From contig NC_052136.2 of NCBI RefSeq assembly GCF_016086655.4, forward strand, positions 41,904,492 to 41,968,491: a DNA stretch of 64,000 nucleotides. Direction: 5' to 3'. Under the pieces are notes generated by a model. That model did not search any database, was not told the origin of the DNA, and worked only from the letters and a program-made list of their open reading frames with translations. Positions 43,169-55,065 of this stretch are shown here, piece after piece (within the stretch, counting starts at the first letter, position 1; each line of letters begins with the position of its first letter). Source of the DNA: Lepeophtheirus salmonis. Lineage: Eukaryota > Arthropoda > Copepoda > Siphonostomatoida > Caligidae. A program made the translations under genes and the position numbers.

Positions 43169-43960
43169 TTAACCTTTCTTCATCCCTCTTCGACATTTCC
43201 TCAGTTCGACATCTATCAATAACTTTTTGAAGTGTACATTCATTCTTTTTCTTCTATGGCCATAAGCTTTTTTTTTCGTTTCTTCATCCCAAAGTCTCAC
43301 AATTAATTGAGCTTTGATATTTACTTCTAAACAGTCTTTATTACCGCATCTTTCATTTAATTTGGCACGATTTGCAGTTCGAGTTACCTCTACATAGAAG
43401 TCCTCGAATGATTGACCTTCTTTTTGATATAAGGAATGGAATTTAACTTTGTCAAGAATGATGTTATATTGAGAGCAAAAATTTTTCCTCAATTCTTCTA
43501 AAATTTCAGGAACAGATAACTCTGTGTTTTCTTTAATACCAATTGAGACTCCTAATTTCTCCCTCATTTCTATACCCATGAAGGATCTTAAATTCGCTAG
43601 CTGTTTTGCGTGAGAGTAAATATCAACTCCTACTAGTTACCTGTAGTCTTCAAAACTGATTTTCCATTCCATAAACTCATTCAAATCCATGCTTCCTCTC
43701 AATAGTTCCGGTTCCTTATATGCAATTTTCCCGTATACTTTACACGCTCCATCCTTTAGAGGCAGATTCTGATATTCTCCTTCCCAGCTAGTTCCTCCAT
43801 TTTTTTTGTGAGTTCCTTCATATTTTCTTCATCCATACGATCTCTCTCTTCTATTAACATCATTTGTTTCAGACTTGAACTCCATTAATTTTAAAATATC
43901 CTCTAAGATATGTAATCTTCCACCGGCCATTTGATGAGAAATTTTATGCTTCAATTACTA
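43169..43960 (-). pseudogene. Ty3 gag capsid region
   Basis: The frame 43169-43579 contains LDKVKFHSLYQKEGQSFEDF, YVEVTRTANRAKL, ERCGNKDCLEVNIKAQLIV and RLWDEETKKKAYG. These are typical of invertebrate Ty3 gag (RxxFHxRxQxxGEsxxxFxxxLxxLAxxCxF, followed by xRDxxVxGLxDxxxRxxLL). Further upstream, ELLRGSMDLNEFMEWKISFE belongs to the same protein. Frame changes near 43600 and 43750. Assembles the particle in active relatives. Confidence 0.65.
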
Positions 43961-44107
43961 ATACTAATTCCATTCTGTCTGAACGCTTCAGTTCATTAAT
44001 GCTCCGTGTGACATGACTTTTGTATGCCTTAACTTTTGATTTTATAAAGTCAAACTTCTTACTTTTAAGTTCTTCCATTATATTTCTTAAGATTGGTTCT
44101 GGATTAT

Positions 44108-44118
44108 CGACTGCGCCA
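44108..44118 (-). promoter_or_regulatory. Candidate primer-binding site
   Basis: TGGCGCAGTCG lies immediately inside the putative 5' LTR and upstream of gag, where the tRNA primer site of a Ty3 element should be. The tRNA was not identified. Confidence 0.45.
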
Positions 44119-44120
44119 TA

Positions 44121-44293
44121 TGATACACGTGGATATGATATATATGAGGATATTGAGTTTATATATATATACTTTATTCTACACTAGGAGAATCCAGAAT
44201 TAAATTCATAAATTAATATATTATTATACGTAAAGTACACACGGAGCATATATATATGGGTCACTAAACCTATAGGTATGAAGATATATAACA
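44121..44293 (-). repeat. Candidate 5' LTR
   Basis: On the minus strand it starts TGTTATATATC and ends in GTGTATCA, about 173 bp, and contains AATAAAG, which could be a polyadenylation signal. The 3' partner is missing, so the edges are guesses based on TG..CA and on the position of the primer site. Confidence 0.4.
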
Positions 44294-44334
44294 GAATTAA
44301 AGTATTCTTATGGACGAAGTCTTTTAACTGGTTT

Positions 44335-44830
44335 CAAAATATGACTGTGTAGGACAGAATCAAATGCTTTGCTGAAATGCACAGCTATATTTGCCCTGAA
44401 AGTTTCCTTTTTACGTACAATTTTAACAGCAAACTGTACATTTCTTGAAATGTCTGAAATCTTCCTGGCCTATAGGAAACCTTTTTTTTCTTTTTCAAGT
44501 TTGGAGTTCAAAATTGGTTCTATTTTAGTGGTAAGAGCACCTGAAAAATCAACACTATGATCACCAATTAGCAAGACAGGATAAAAGTCAATTTTGCAGA
44601 CTTTAATGATTTTCTCATAGAGTGCAGTGACTAGTCTCCAATTGCTGATATCAGTAGCCGGCCCCTTTTTAGGGATTATCCTCTTGTTACAGATTGCGGA
44701 AAAATCTTACGAATTTCCATAGACTTCCTCAGTTCAACTAAATAGGAGACAACCTCATCTACGCATTGGGTTAAAATCTTCCCACATTACCATTTGAACC
44801 AGAAGCTTTTCCATCCTTAAAAATTAAACT
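44335..44830 (-). pseudogene. LINE reverse-transcriptase fragment
   Basis: Right to left on the minus strand: PKKGPATDISNWRLVTALYE (finger/palm start, where the family reads K.GDP.D..N.RPI.LL), KVCKIDFYPVLL, LEKEKKGF, KISDISRNVQFAVKIVRKKE and ANIAVHFSKAFDSVLHSHIL. The last is motif A with its catalytic Asp (A..LDFSKAFDSV.H..L; here HF replaces DF, so the Asp is lost). No YADD is present downstream because the fragment ends at the Ty3 insertion or an old break. Not active. Confidence 0.65.
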
Positions 44831-45234
44831 TTTATACTACATTTTTTGTGAAGAAAAAAGTGCGTCTTTCTTTCCTTGGTGACTTATGTTTCCATCATTG
44901 GCGCCCAAGTTCAAAATTAATGTATGTATTATTTTTTGAATAAATTTCTTTTTGTGCCTACGATGTTCGAGTTCTTTTGATTTCATTCAGATTAAAATGA
45001 AGTATAGTATGAAGGTAAAACCAGTTGAACCAGTTCAGAGTAATTGAGAGAAATGCAAAAACTCTTCAACTGTCATTCAAATAATAGGGTGTCAATTATC
45101 TTATTTTCCTTTTTCATGGTACGTAATAAGCTGTTATTGACCTTGTTGGATGTGCATCTATTAATACCCATTGTTAAAATGCTCTAAAAAATAATCCCTC
45201 GAGATTTTATGTAATAAAGTTATACAATGTCCTT
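44831..45234. other. Spacer, nothing recognised
   Basis: No gene recognised between the LINE fragment and the MITE. Confidence 0.4.
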
Positions 45235-45852
45235 TAGACTGTCCCGTTTACATGGTAATATTTTTCTACTCCTTGGACAAAATATATTTTCTTTTGGGGT
45301 ACAATCGTAAAACTGATTGTGTCAAAGTGAGACACTTCAGGCTATTTTGGACGCAGTTCAGGCCATTTTAGATTTTAAAAAAGGTAGTTTTAATTCAAAA
45401 CTGGCCTATTGTAGGCCTCTAGTATTATCTTTGTTGTATCAAATATAAAACAATGAACTTCTTTGAAGTTCAACAACTTTTACTTTAAACTAGAGTTATA
45501 ATTTGAAATTTCGTATGTGATAACTCAGGGAAACTGCATATCATTGAGCATATCTAATTTCTATCTCATATATAATTATCAAAATAAGGTGATCAATATT
45601 TAAACTTATGAAGTAAATATAAAAACTTCAAATAATAAAAAAAAAAGCGCCAATTATGACCCAAAAATGGCCCTTTTTCATTCTAAAATGGCTTGTATCC
45701 CGCTGAAAATAGTCGGTGACAATTCAAACTTAACTAAAGTCAGTTATTTGTTTGTTCCCGATAAAAAAAAAATATTTGTGTAGGAGGAGAAAAATATTAT
45801 CCCCAAAAATCCCCCCCAAAAAAAAAAAAATAAATAAAAACAGGACAGTCTA
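45235..45852. mobile_element. 618-bp MITE with TAGACTGTCC ends
   Basis: TAGACTGTCCCGTTT at 45235 and AAAACAGGACAGTCTA ending at 45852 are inverted (15 of about 16 bases). The interior has no coding frame but includes two mirrored words, AATGGCCCTTTTTC and AGGCCATTTTAG. A TA target is possible from the sequence at the ends but was not proven. It is single-copy in this window. Confidence 0.65.
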
Positions 45853-46284
45853 ATGCCCATATTTAATATGCCTTGATTAAAATATTCTAGGTAGTCATAA
45901 ACACTTAAAAATATTAATAGACATTATTGACTGCCAAAATAGAGATTATCCCACCTTTATTAAAAATAATATAGGAACAGTGTTATCTGTAGAAATAGGT
46001 AAATATGTATATAGTTTACTTATTTTTTGATATTTGATGTAAGGACTTTTACTCCAAAGGGTTGAAATACATAGATTCGTCAATAGTATATCCTTAAAAA
46101 TCTAATCTTAATTACCATGTTAGGAATAATTATTAGCCTATGAGATTCAAGGTATATTAAAGTACTTAAAGTAAAGCAGTGCATATTTTTCTTGTACTTT
46201 GCATTAGACCAGGCTCAGAGTGGTTCTATAAATTGATTTTGTAAACCTAGGATACTGATGTTTGTAACTCTTTATTCAGAAAAT
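45853..46284. other. Spacer, nothing recognised
   Basis: AT-rich, no recognisable feature. Confidence 0.4.
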
Positions 46285-46850
46285 ATTTTTAAATTTTCAA
46301 TACTTGAGTCTGGGGTCACACATGCCTCCTTCTCAACAACGTCCCAGATGCCATAGTCCTAGGGTTACAGTATGATCTGGAGGGTTCCGACCTTATCCAA
46401 GGTCAAAATTGATCGAGTTGTTGAGACACCATGTCTTGGTTTTCAACCTTGTGTCCAGATGACGAGTTCTGCTGCCAAATATAGATTCTCTGATGATAGT
46501 TTGACTTCAGGCAAATTAATACAACCATTATTTAGACCTCCCAGTACTCCTTAGCGCCATTTTTGGGGGCTTCCGGAACTTTTAGAGGGGATCAATCTCT
46601 CTTAAAAAGGGGGCAGCTATGATCTTACTTAAGGGAACCCATAAGGCTGTATTCTTTTGCTATCTGATGCAACGCCCCCAAGCATCATTAAAGGGTGGGA
46701 TGCTATATGACGTTAATGCGGGGTACCTCATCATCACGGCAGACCAAAAATGGTGGTTACAGGCATTTTAGGACTGGTTCACTGTCCAGAGTATCTCATT
46801 TTGGGGCCGTGAAGAGCTGATATCTTGCTTCTTTTAGGTCCCAACTTGGA
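46285..46850 (-). pseudogene. Tc1-like transposase catalytic core relic
   Basis: On the minus strand, pieces in several frames line up with the Tc1-type core in order: SMMLGGVASDSKRI (family VMVWGxVASDGKKMP), IPSKSSG, EYWEV (..V.VL...V.PW), YIWQQNSS (second block YVWQQDSAP, Asp to Asn), FxPWI, PxDYGIWDVVEKEACVTP (third block, SPDLNPLDYAIW) and SSIENLK. It lacks the HTH half; the plus-strand frame 46372-46554 is a shadow of it. GC content is higher than the flanks. Confidence 0.7.
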
Positions 46851-49794
46851 GTTGGTCGGTCGAGAAACAATAAAAGAAAGGACGTGTGTTGTATTTAATA
46901 ATATTTGTTGTATTTTTAATCATATTAAGTCAATCATTCATTGAAAAAACAAAAAAAAAACATTTTTATTAATATTGTTATTTGTTTATAAATATCATTA
47001 TATTTATAAATTGACAATTTATAGGTCATTTAAAGAAAAATATGTAATTACTAGAAATAATTATATATGAATATTTAAAAAATAAGCATACAACTAAAAA
47101 TTTCATGATTTCCAAGGTATGGTTTTGTTCAAGATTTTCTGAGGTCTGATCAGAAACCAAGGTTTCAGATTTTGCTTTACTAAAACTTTAATGGCAAACA
47201 AAATAACAAATAATAATGTGTAACGTTCTGAGGAGCTGAGATCAATCCTTATTGCTGCATCAACAAGATATGCAGCACTATCGCTTAAAGTACCAAATTT
47301 GTGATATAATTCGCAGAATTTGGTCTGGGGAAGAAATTAAGTACGTACTGTTAACTTCAAGACACCATTAAAATGAATTGAAAAGGATTTCAAGACAATC
47401 TAAAATTAAAATTTAATGCTTTTTTTAGTATATCCATCAATTATATTTATTTTAATGTGAAGATTTGTTTTTTTTTACCTTCGATAGTATTGATTTTATT
47501 AGTTTTACATACGTATTTTTATATAAATTTTAGTATCTAATATTACCACAAAGCTTCAATTTTAAACTAAAATGTTTATTTATGTAAATACTTTTAGGCA
47601 AAGGCCTCAGAATTTAGTGTAAGTACGAAAAAACAAAATTAATGACCATAAAAACATTTTTTTACAAGGCCATAATTAGTAGTAGGTATTTAGAATTTGC
47701 CTTCATGTTGTCATTTTCTTTTTTTATTCTTCAAGGACATCTTTTTCTCCGGGAACAAATGTAAAACTGTGGTGAAAAGACGAACACATAATCAATGTTT
47801 GTCCAAATTTAGTTTTCTACAATTTGGCTGGGAAAAAAGGCTGAAATTGCATACCTTGAAGTGCTCCAATTTTAAAATTAACTTCTAAATTTGTACAAAA
47901 ACTGATGACATGGTGATTGTTTCACTTGAAAAAAACTGATCAAATTAATGTAAAAATAATGAACGTAAAATAATAAACAAATGAGCGCCTGGGGTAGGAG
48001 GAGGGGAATATCGACTCTTTTGAGGTATTTGAAGAATTAACACTTTGAAGGATATTGAAAGTGTAGATGGAAGATAAGGAAAAGGTTGTGAGTTTATCTC
48101 ATATGGTGTATGATGAAGTTATCCTAATCGTTAGAATAAGCTATTCCATGATTAAGGGAAGAACAATTTTGATCTATAGTTATCCCTCTCTCCAAAATTG
48201 GATTATACATATTTAGCAAATAAATTCCTTGATTCATCTGCCTAATTTTCTTGATCCAGTTCTCTACTGCAAACATAAAATTAAATTATATAATTTATTT
48301 GGATTTTTATTCTTTGATAAATAGCTTTTCTGTAAAACAATCCTTAATCTTTGGGTCATATATAAATATTCCATCAGTATACCTTCCCTTCATTAAAAAG
48401 TTGCTGTTAAATTTGTAATGTCTTGTGTCAAATACAGCAATTTTACACAAAATCTTTGGTATTTCTTATGATATATTTTTTTTTTTCAAATTTGAAATAT
48501 ATTTTCAAATTACATGACATCAATTATATTAAAGTTGTCAAAAAAATAAAACGAAGATTTGTACCTAAAAAAGTAATACAATAAATATGTCTTCTACTAA
48601 AAAATATGAATCTTATTTACATTTGGTTAAATTTTAACTATAATTTGAAAGTAATTGATGGTACATACATATAAAGTTTGAGAACTACTGATATAGAGAA
48701 TAAAAGAGTGTCTAAAAGAAGGACAGTGGCATTTAATAGTCGAGCGTTTCTCAAAGTAGGTGCTTCCTCACCGTGCCAGAGGTGCCGTAAAAAATGTATT
48801 TCGATATCTAATTTAAAAAAAAAATCAATATTAAAAATTTGACATTTCATATAAAAATACATAAAGTTTTAAACTCACTTTTCACTCATTGTCAATAACG
48901 TGTGAAATCAATAGCTTACCGGGGTCAGTGTGGATGCAGTGCACAGGTCATGGGTTTCTCATTTAACCGCAAAAATACAGTTGATTTTAAAAAAGAACAA
49001 GGAACAAGTAACATAATTTCGGATCGTTTTCTAAAAGAAAAAGCTTTACGATAACTGAACATAATAAACTTTGAAATGGAGCCTCATCTTAATTTAAGAG
49101 TTCCTCTGGTGTTATTGCTCGGTTTTTCTGTTGTTATGTTTCTTGGGCGGTCAAGCAAGTTTGTAAATCTGTTTTTTAATGGTTAAAGCTATTATTTTTT
49201 TACATTTCTTATTATACTATGTTCATAACTGTCTCGTTTTAATGAGCAGGACAATTGTAATTAAGCGTTGCAGTGTTATTTATCATCATATTTTACAATG
49301 GAGTGTCTTAAGATTTCACAAACTTTTAAAAGTGCTCGGAAAGACAAAAGTTTCAAAATACTGCACTAGACCAAGACTATAGAGAAATAAAAATATTGAC
49401 GTGATAAGTATTTCTACTTAGCCACTTGTATTTGTAAGAAGGATAGAGATTATATATTATGATCTTGATGTATTCTGATACAGCTATTATATTTGTTCTA
49501 ATTTTAGATATAATTTGTAAATACGGGGGAAAAAATTTACCCTTATAAATTTATGGCTGTTTCAGCAATACCCTATTCCTTAAGCGTACCAAAGTTAATT
49601 GCTGAACACAATATAACAACGTTTTGCATACCTTGTCACGTCTATATTTTTTCTTTTCTATGAGTAGTAATATCAAATATTATTATTTGTAATGCACCAA
49701 AGGTCAAAATATGCTATTAATAATATACTTTAATGAAATAATTTTCATTTTCCTCAAGTGGACAATATAACAACTTTCATTCATAAAACATAAT
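46851..49794. other. Spacer, about 2.9 kb
   Basis: No gene that I can support. Around 47215-47345 there is a weak resemblance to a transposase HTH (RSEELRSILIAASTRYAALS, then RIWSGEE in another frame). Open frames at 47697-47888, 48638-48862 and 49179-49382 are Phe/Leu/Lys-rich and unrecognised. Confidence 0.35.
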
Positions 49795-49915
49795 TATATT
49801 TGTGTTTATTTCATTCATCTGATAGCTGCATGCAGATAGTTTAATAAAAGGTAATGACTGATAAAATATACACTCCTCCAAAACTTTTTTCAAAATATCA
49901 AGGTGAACACGTTCA
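49795..49915 (+). repeat. Repeat family A, 3' tail
   Basis: ATTTGTGTTTATTTCATTCA, CTGATAGCTGCATGCAGATA, AATAAAAGGTAATGACTG and CTCCTCCAAAACTTTTTTC fit the family end. Confidence 0.55.
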
Positions 49916-49919
49916 TTTT

Positions 49920-50070
49920 CGTTTTTTTGAACCTTTAAATATTCTCATTCCTAATCATATGTCTCGCTCCCGCTTTTTCCTTGTGCTCCATAAAATGGCC
50001 ATTCCTACTCATGGCAATAATTTGTAAATGCTTTTTATTCTAGAACATTTTTGTAGAGAGAGCAAACTTT
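49920..50070 (+). repeat. Dispersed repeat family C, 3' part
   Basis: Blocks CTAATCATATGTCTCGCTCC, TAAAATGGCCATTCCTACTC and TTTATTCTAGAACATTTTTG match 51165-51265. Only the 3' part is present. Confidence 0.5.
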
Positions 50071-50854
50071 TCAAAAAACCTATCCATTCAGGCATTGCAA
50101 AAACATTTTACATATTATTGTAAAACACAAACAATACTCAGATTTCCCATGATTTAGGAGGATAAATATTAATAATTATGTACCTTACCTACAAATGTAG
50201 GAACATAATCGTATAACTGATATAAATGGTTTATAAAAGTAAATTAATTTTCATGACATGAACAATTTTTGCATGTAGAAACGATTAAAATGTGTGTTTT
50301 TTTGGAGGAATAAGTATAATAATAGTAATCATAATAATTTAAAGGGAGAGAAAAATTGTTTCTCGTGCTATGTATTTTGTATACATAAGTAAATATGCTG
50401 AAAAGGATAACCACTCTTACTGGCTTGCTTTCTTGCCACTAAGAATAATTTACATATGTGCATTAGACAGGCTCTTAAATTTGTCTTTTCCCTAAATGTA
50501 GGGGAAGACATTTATAAGAAATGCTGCTTATAATAAGTTAAGGATAATATAGTTTAAGTGATATTCAAGATTGCTTGAAGGCTTTAAAACTTATAAACTT
50601 CCAAAATTCAAAGAGGAAAAACAGTATAATTACCTACAAATGGCAACGTATGTCATAAGAAAGCCATTAAAAATAAGTATCTCATCTCAATCCATAAGTT
50701 TTGCTTCTGCGTTTTGCTTGCACTGAACGTCTAAGCTTAATTAGTTTTTCAACATTTGAGCAACATCTAATGGTTAAGATTTTAAAAAGGGCCATATCTC
50801 GGTAACCAGTTGGCCGATTTTAATTTTTTTTTAAGGAAAACGGTTCATGTGTGT
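50071..50854. other. Spacer, nothing recognised
   Basis: AT-rich, no gene recognised. Confidence 0.4.
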
Positions 50855-51290
50855 GCTCTTTTTTTTTTTTGATCATTATATAATAAGTTGTGGGTGTGTT
50901 AACATCTTTCTTAAAAAAAAAAAAAGTAAAAATGCATAATAAAATAATTAAATGTGAATCGAAATATAATTATAACATTTTTCCGGCACTAATGCTATGT
51001 TAAATGTATAAGGGTGTCCCCTTTATGGAAGTAATTCATTTTTCCTTCCAAAATCATCAACAAGCAGCTGATATTAACAATGGTCATAATTCAGTAAGAC
51101 TATATGTCTTGCTTCTGCCTTTTTCACACGCTCTTACACAAATCCAATCTCTACTCATCACTAATCATAAGTCTTACTCCTTGACATGCCTTGCCTCTTT
51201 AAAATGCCCATTTTTACTCATAGCCAACATTTGTAGGTGTTTTATATTACAGACCATTTCGTAAAAGTAGAGAAAGCATTTTCTTCAATT
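50855..51290 (+). repeat. Dispersed repeat family C, longest copy
   Basis: The fullest copy in the window: T-run, AAATGCATAATAAAATAATT, ATATAATTATAACATTTTTC, CTAATGCTATGTTAAATG, CAGCTGATATTAACAATGGT, CATAATTCAGTAAGACTATA, CTAATCATAAGTCTTACTCC and TAAAATGCCCATTTTTACTC, ending at AGAGAAAGC. The 86-codon frame 51004-51264 lies within and is not a gene. Confidence 0.6.
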
Positions 51291-51404
51291 CCATATTTTT
51301 TAGAGGGGGAAACAACATTATTATTTCAAAAAACGTTAATATAAGCCATAATACACCCATTTACAATTAATAAGTATTACACAGGGGAACATTTAGTTTG
51401 AACA

Positions 51405-51775
51405 AATGAGTTCAAGTCAAAAAATGAATTTATCTTTCAGTACAAAATCCAAAACTTATCTCTGTAATGTAAATGATATTACTCATCGCTATGTATTATG
51501 AATAAGCTTAAAGGGTCTAAAGAAGAGTGTCGTTTTTTAACATTTTTCAGGCTAAAAATTGAAAATATTGAGTTAAGAGCGAGATATAGAATGAATAAGA
51601 ACACTTTTACATAAGTTTTATTAATCCTGCTTTGAATTTGGGGATTGTTATAAGGGTAAAAAATGACTCTGAACGATAATTTGTCCCGAATTACTATATG
51701 TAAAACTGAGATCCATTTTAGATTTTGCGCTCATGGATAAAAATTTGATTATTGTCTACAATTCATTTGATTGCT
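51405..51775 (+). repeat. Dispersed repeat family D
   Basis: Second copy of the repeat at 8695-9165: TATGTATTATGAATAAGC, GTCTAAAGAAGAGTGTCG, ATTAATCCTGCTTTGAAT, GGGGATTGTTATAAGGGTAA and TTTTAGATTTTGCGCTCATG. Confidence 0.6.
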
Positions 51776-52779
51776 CTGGATCAAGAAGATCAAAAAAAGG
51801 AAAAACCTAGTAAGAACATTTTATCTGAGGCTACAATACAGATACCTAAATAACAGTTTGGGGATTATTCAGATGTAAACAAAAAAAAACTTGAGCTATT
51901 ACACCCGTCGTACTTAAAAGTCATAAGGGCTCAAAACTATCCAAGATGAGAAAAAAACCCAAAAAATACTTTGAAGCATTTAAACCTTCACGTCGAACTA
52001 TGAAGAATAAAAAATTGTTTTAAAAGTTCATAACTGGATATAAAGGGATCCATCCACAGGTCCAGTGGGAGGAATAGCAGACCAAAACTACATCTACACG
52101 TGTGCTAATTCCCCAACCACTAAAACCAAACTATTTAACAATGCCTTCTTGCCATTGTTCCAGATAAAACATAAAAACATATACCTATTGTAATTTAGAT
52201 GTGATTGAATAAAATTATTCAGATACTTAAGAAGAAATAAAAAAAGGTTGAACTGCGTATAGCACACACATTTTTTCTATGGTGGAGATTCGGCCAAATA
52301 AAATCAGAGGTCACATTACAATAGACCCCCATAATCACCTAATATCTTTTCTCCCTTTATGTTACTTATAACTATAATATGTGCTACTGTATGATGACTA
52401 AATTAATTATTATTGTCCATTTTATAAAAAAAATCGTTTTTGGGAAAAATAATGACTTTTCTTTTTGTATTAGTTTTTCGAATAAAATTAAAAGATTATA
52501 TTATACATAAAGTCAAAATGTGCACTCTATAAACAGGACTGCAATATTTTAATGATTATTTTATTACATAAAATAATCAATTTTGGAGAAAAATATAAAA
52601 TAATTTTTGAAAGGTTTTAAACTTATTAAAAATTTAAAATATTCTCAAAAAAATATTTAATTTTAATTTAAACAGAGTATTTTATAAGTAAGGGTTCTAT
52701 TTTTCCTTCTAAAATTATGATATTTGCAGCTTCCTCAAAAGGACCAGAGATAATCAATTATGTAATTAAAATAAATAAA
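51776..52779. other. Spacer, nothing recognised
   Basis: AT-rich, no gene recognised. Confidence 0.4.
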
Positions 52780-53035
52780 TTATCGGAACTTATCAGTGTT
52801 TTTGAGTAAGACAACAGCATGGATTCCGAAGAGAAGACCACCTTGAGCAATAATAAACTAGGCAACACCTTGTTCAACTCCTTGTCGTTACAGATTACCA
52901 AGTAAACTGGAGCAACGCCACCCACAATCAACATAGTTCATCTTCCTTGAAAGATGATGGATACGACCAATAGGGAATTTAATACCTGCACAGATGGAAC
53001 AGGACTTTACCTTTCCAAGTCTAGTTTTAGGATGG
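52780..53035 (-). pseudogene. Histone H2A processed-type pseudogene
   Basis: The minus strand reads GKVKSCSICAGIKFPIGRIH, HLSRKMNYV, GGVAPVYL, then, in a different frame, CNDKELNKVL, IIAQGGLLFGIHAVVLL and KNTDKF before a stop at 52782. These match canonical H2A from its N-terminal helix ([20 protein letters not shown]), through GAGAPVYL, to RNDEELNKLL, IAQGGVLPNI and the C-terminal K-T-(E/D). About 40 residues covering the histone-fold middle are deleted, and two frame changes are present. No replication-type 3' hairpin was sought in detail. It is a dead copy. Confidence 0.75.
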
Positions 53036-54744
53036 GTCATATGAGTTCTTGGGACCGGTCCTTCGGACTGTAAGTACTAGAACTGATTTCAAAAAGAAGA
53101 AGAAATAAAATTGAATGCCATCACCAAGGAACGAACTTAATAAGTTTTTAAGACTGATGTGCAGGACTGAACTGGATGGGACAGCAGTATTCAGTCCTAA
53201 TAAAGGACTGACACAACGCTATCTACGCAACCTCTACATATGGATTAATTAGTTTAAACTTTATATTTAAGAAACAGTCTCATAACATTTTATGTTATGA
53301 GAAATAAAGGGGGAAAAAATTAATTCCTTCATTTTGAGAAGAAGAAGTTGGAAGAAGAGGACGAAGTACATAAGAAGAAGGAATAGAAGCAAAAAGCCAT
53401 AAGTTTTTTATGATTCCTATCTTTATGGATCGTTATTTTTATTGTTATGAGTGTAAATATAGGATATGTAAATTTCCTAGAATTCATTTCTGTGTCTTTT
53501 ACTCTTTTGAAGAAGTAAAGGAGTAGATACGGTAGAGAGAGAAAGAGGAAGAAAAAAAACAACTAACAAAATGGATGACATTTCTGATGGGGAAGAAGAG
53601 GGAAGGGGAAGTATAATAATTGAAGATTGGTTAAATGTCTAATATTCTTTCAACTAATTCAACAATATTTTGATAAATTTTCAAGTGATCAAAAAAAAAA
53701 AAAAAAAAATCTCATTATTAACTGTGTTAAAATGGAGAAATTTTTTATTTTTTATAGAAGGTGTGATAGCTACGGACGTCGGTAAAAAAAGAGATGTCAT
53801 CCACTTCTGAAAGTTGCAGCAGTACTGGCTGTTAATGTTCGTATAATGCATTATAACGAAAGCATTAATATTTTTTTTGCAGGCTATGTGTAATGTTCCT
53901 AAAACATATCAGATTATCTCTTGTTTGGCTTAATAAACCATCAACATATTTATGAATGGTTCAAGGATTGACGAGCCTAAGGATTCATATGACCGGACAT
54001 GTAATTCTTACCGACACAGCACTGGTCTATGTGACGAATTACGACCAAACTTCTTTATATGACTGAATTAGTTCGGTTCAAGCAAAACTATTACGGTCTC
54101 TTACTGTTCTAATATTTCAGTAACGAAATTTAAGTACCTCTATCTCAATACATGTATTTCTTTAACCAGCCCATTAATAAGATTGCCATCACTTATTACC
54201 ATATCATGTATGAGTTCCTTGCTTTTGAAAGACTATAACATTTGTGGGGTTTACATTACCCAAAAAAAAACTACCCAGCTTCCCTTTCAAAATACATAGA
54301 TGTTGCTTTTTAATTCTCATAAATAAAAATTAAGTTTTCCTAAATGAACATTTATGAGTCCCAAGGGAGAAAAGAGAAAGGAAGAACCACCAAACACAAC
54401 AACTACTCTCCTCTTAAAACACACAATTGGGGGAGAGGGGGGGGGGCTACATGTTTCCACACATTATCGTCATAAACACATGATTATCAATGGAAACCCC
54501 ACATACCTACTCTTTAGCATACTTATATTAAACCCTCATAAACCAGACTCTTAAAACCCTGTAGAATCAATCGAAAACTGCGTTTTGTTGTAACGGCTGG
54601 GCCTCTATATAGTGTACAGGGGTTCCAAAAATTAGCTTATATTAATTTGATGCTAATTTACGATACTGACAACCTTTTTTCAGTTTTGATGGATAAAATA
54701 AATTGAACACTGTTATTTTCCTTAGATAGCTAAAAGTAAATTTA
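53036..54744. other. Spacer with GGACTG-rich repeats
   Basis: Around 53040-53220 GGACCGGTCC, TTCGGACTG, CAGGACTGAACTGGA and GACTGACAC recur, and again GACCGG, GACGAATTACGACC around 53980-54060, suggesting another decayed element with CGG-rich ends. A run of 19 A lies at 53691-53709 and a run of G at 54438-54447. No gene. Confidence 0.4.
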
Positions 54745-54985
54745 TGAAAACAAAATCGGAAATTTGCTACCTCGTTGTTCTACTTCCAAAGAACCAAAAG
54801 GAGACTGCAGACATTATTCGGGTGCTCCTGGTCACTGTTTATACCATATAAAAGAGGATTTTGGTCGCCAATCCTTCTTCATAGCTCCATAAGGTGGATG
54901 GAATTGCAAGAGGGGTGAGGCCCTCATAAAAAAGCTCAAGGACCGTAACAACATCGAAGTACTTCCAGCAAATGCCATTGTAGGT
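54745..54985 (+). pseudogene. Transposase HTH relic
   Basis: Fragments in mixed frames: KSEICYLV, KNQKETADII, GCSWSLFIPYKRGFW, then a GxARGxRPxKKLKDRNNI-like piece. These resemble the N-terminal helix-turn-helix of Tc1-like transposases (RSEIxxLxxxGxxxxEIxxIVGCSxSxVYKVK ... RKxGSGG). The relic lacks any catalytic part and joins a family A tail at about 54995. Confidence 0.45.
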
Positions 54986-54994
54986 ATGCTTTTC

Positions 54995-55065
54995 TCCTTC
55001 CTATCTTGTCACAGCTCATGAAACATCATGAGCATCTCCTCCAGAACATTCTTCAAATTGTCAAT
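54995..55065 (+). repeat. Repeat family A, 3' tail
   Basis: CAGCTCATGAAACATCATGA, GCATCTCCTCCAGAACATTC and TTCAAATTGTCAATATC match the family end. It directly follows the transposase relic. Confidence 0.5.

Larger units (their letters stand above)
41365..44293 (-). mobile_element. Ty3/gypsy element lacking RT and RNase H
   Basis: On the minus strand the order is LTR, PBS-like site, gag, zinc knuckle, aspartic protease, then directly the integrase linker, H2C2 domain, catalytic core and C-terminus. The roughly 2 kb that should hold reverse transcriptase and RNase H is gone, with the junction near 42390. Protease and integrase frames are largely open, so the insertion is younger than most elements here. 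A 3' LTR was not found. Confidence 0.75.

Noticed and set aside
47215..47345. Possible transposase HTH (RSEEL... RIWSGEE)
   Set aside because: Requires a frame change within 40 residues; too weak to list as a feature.
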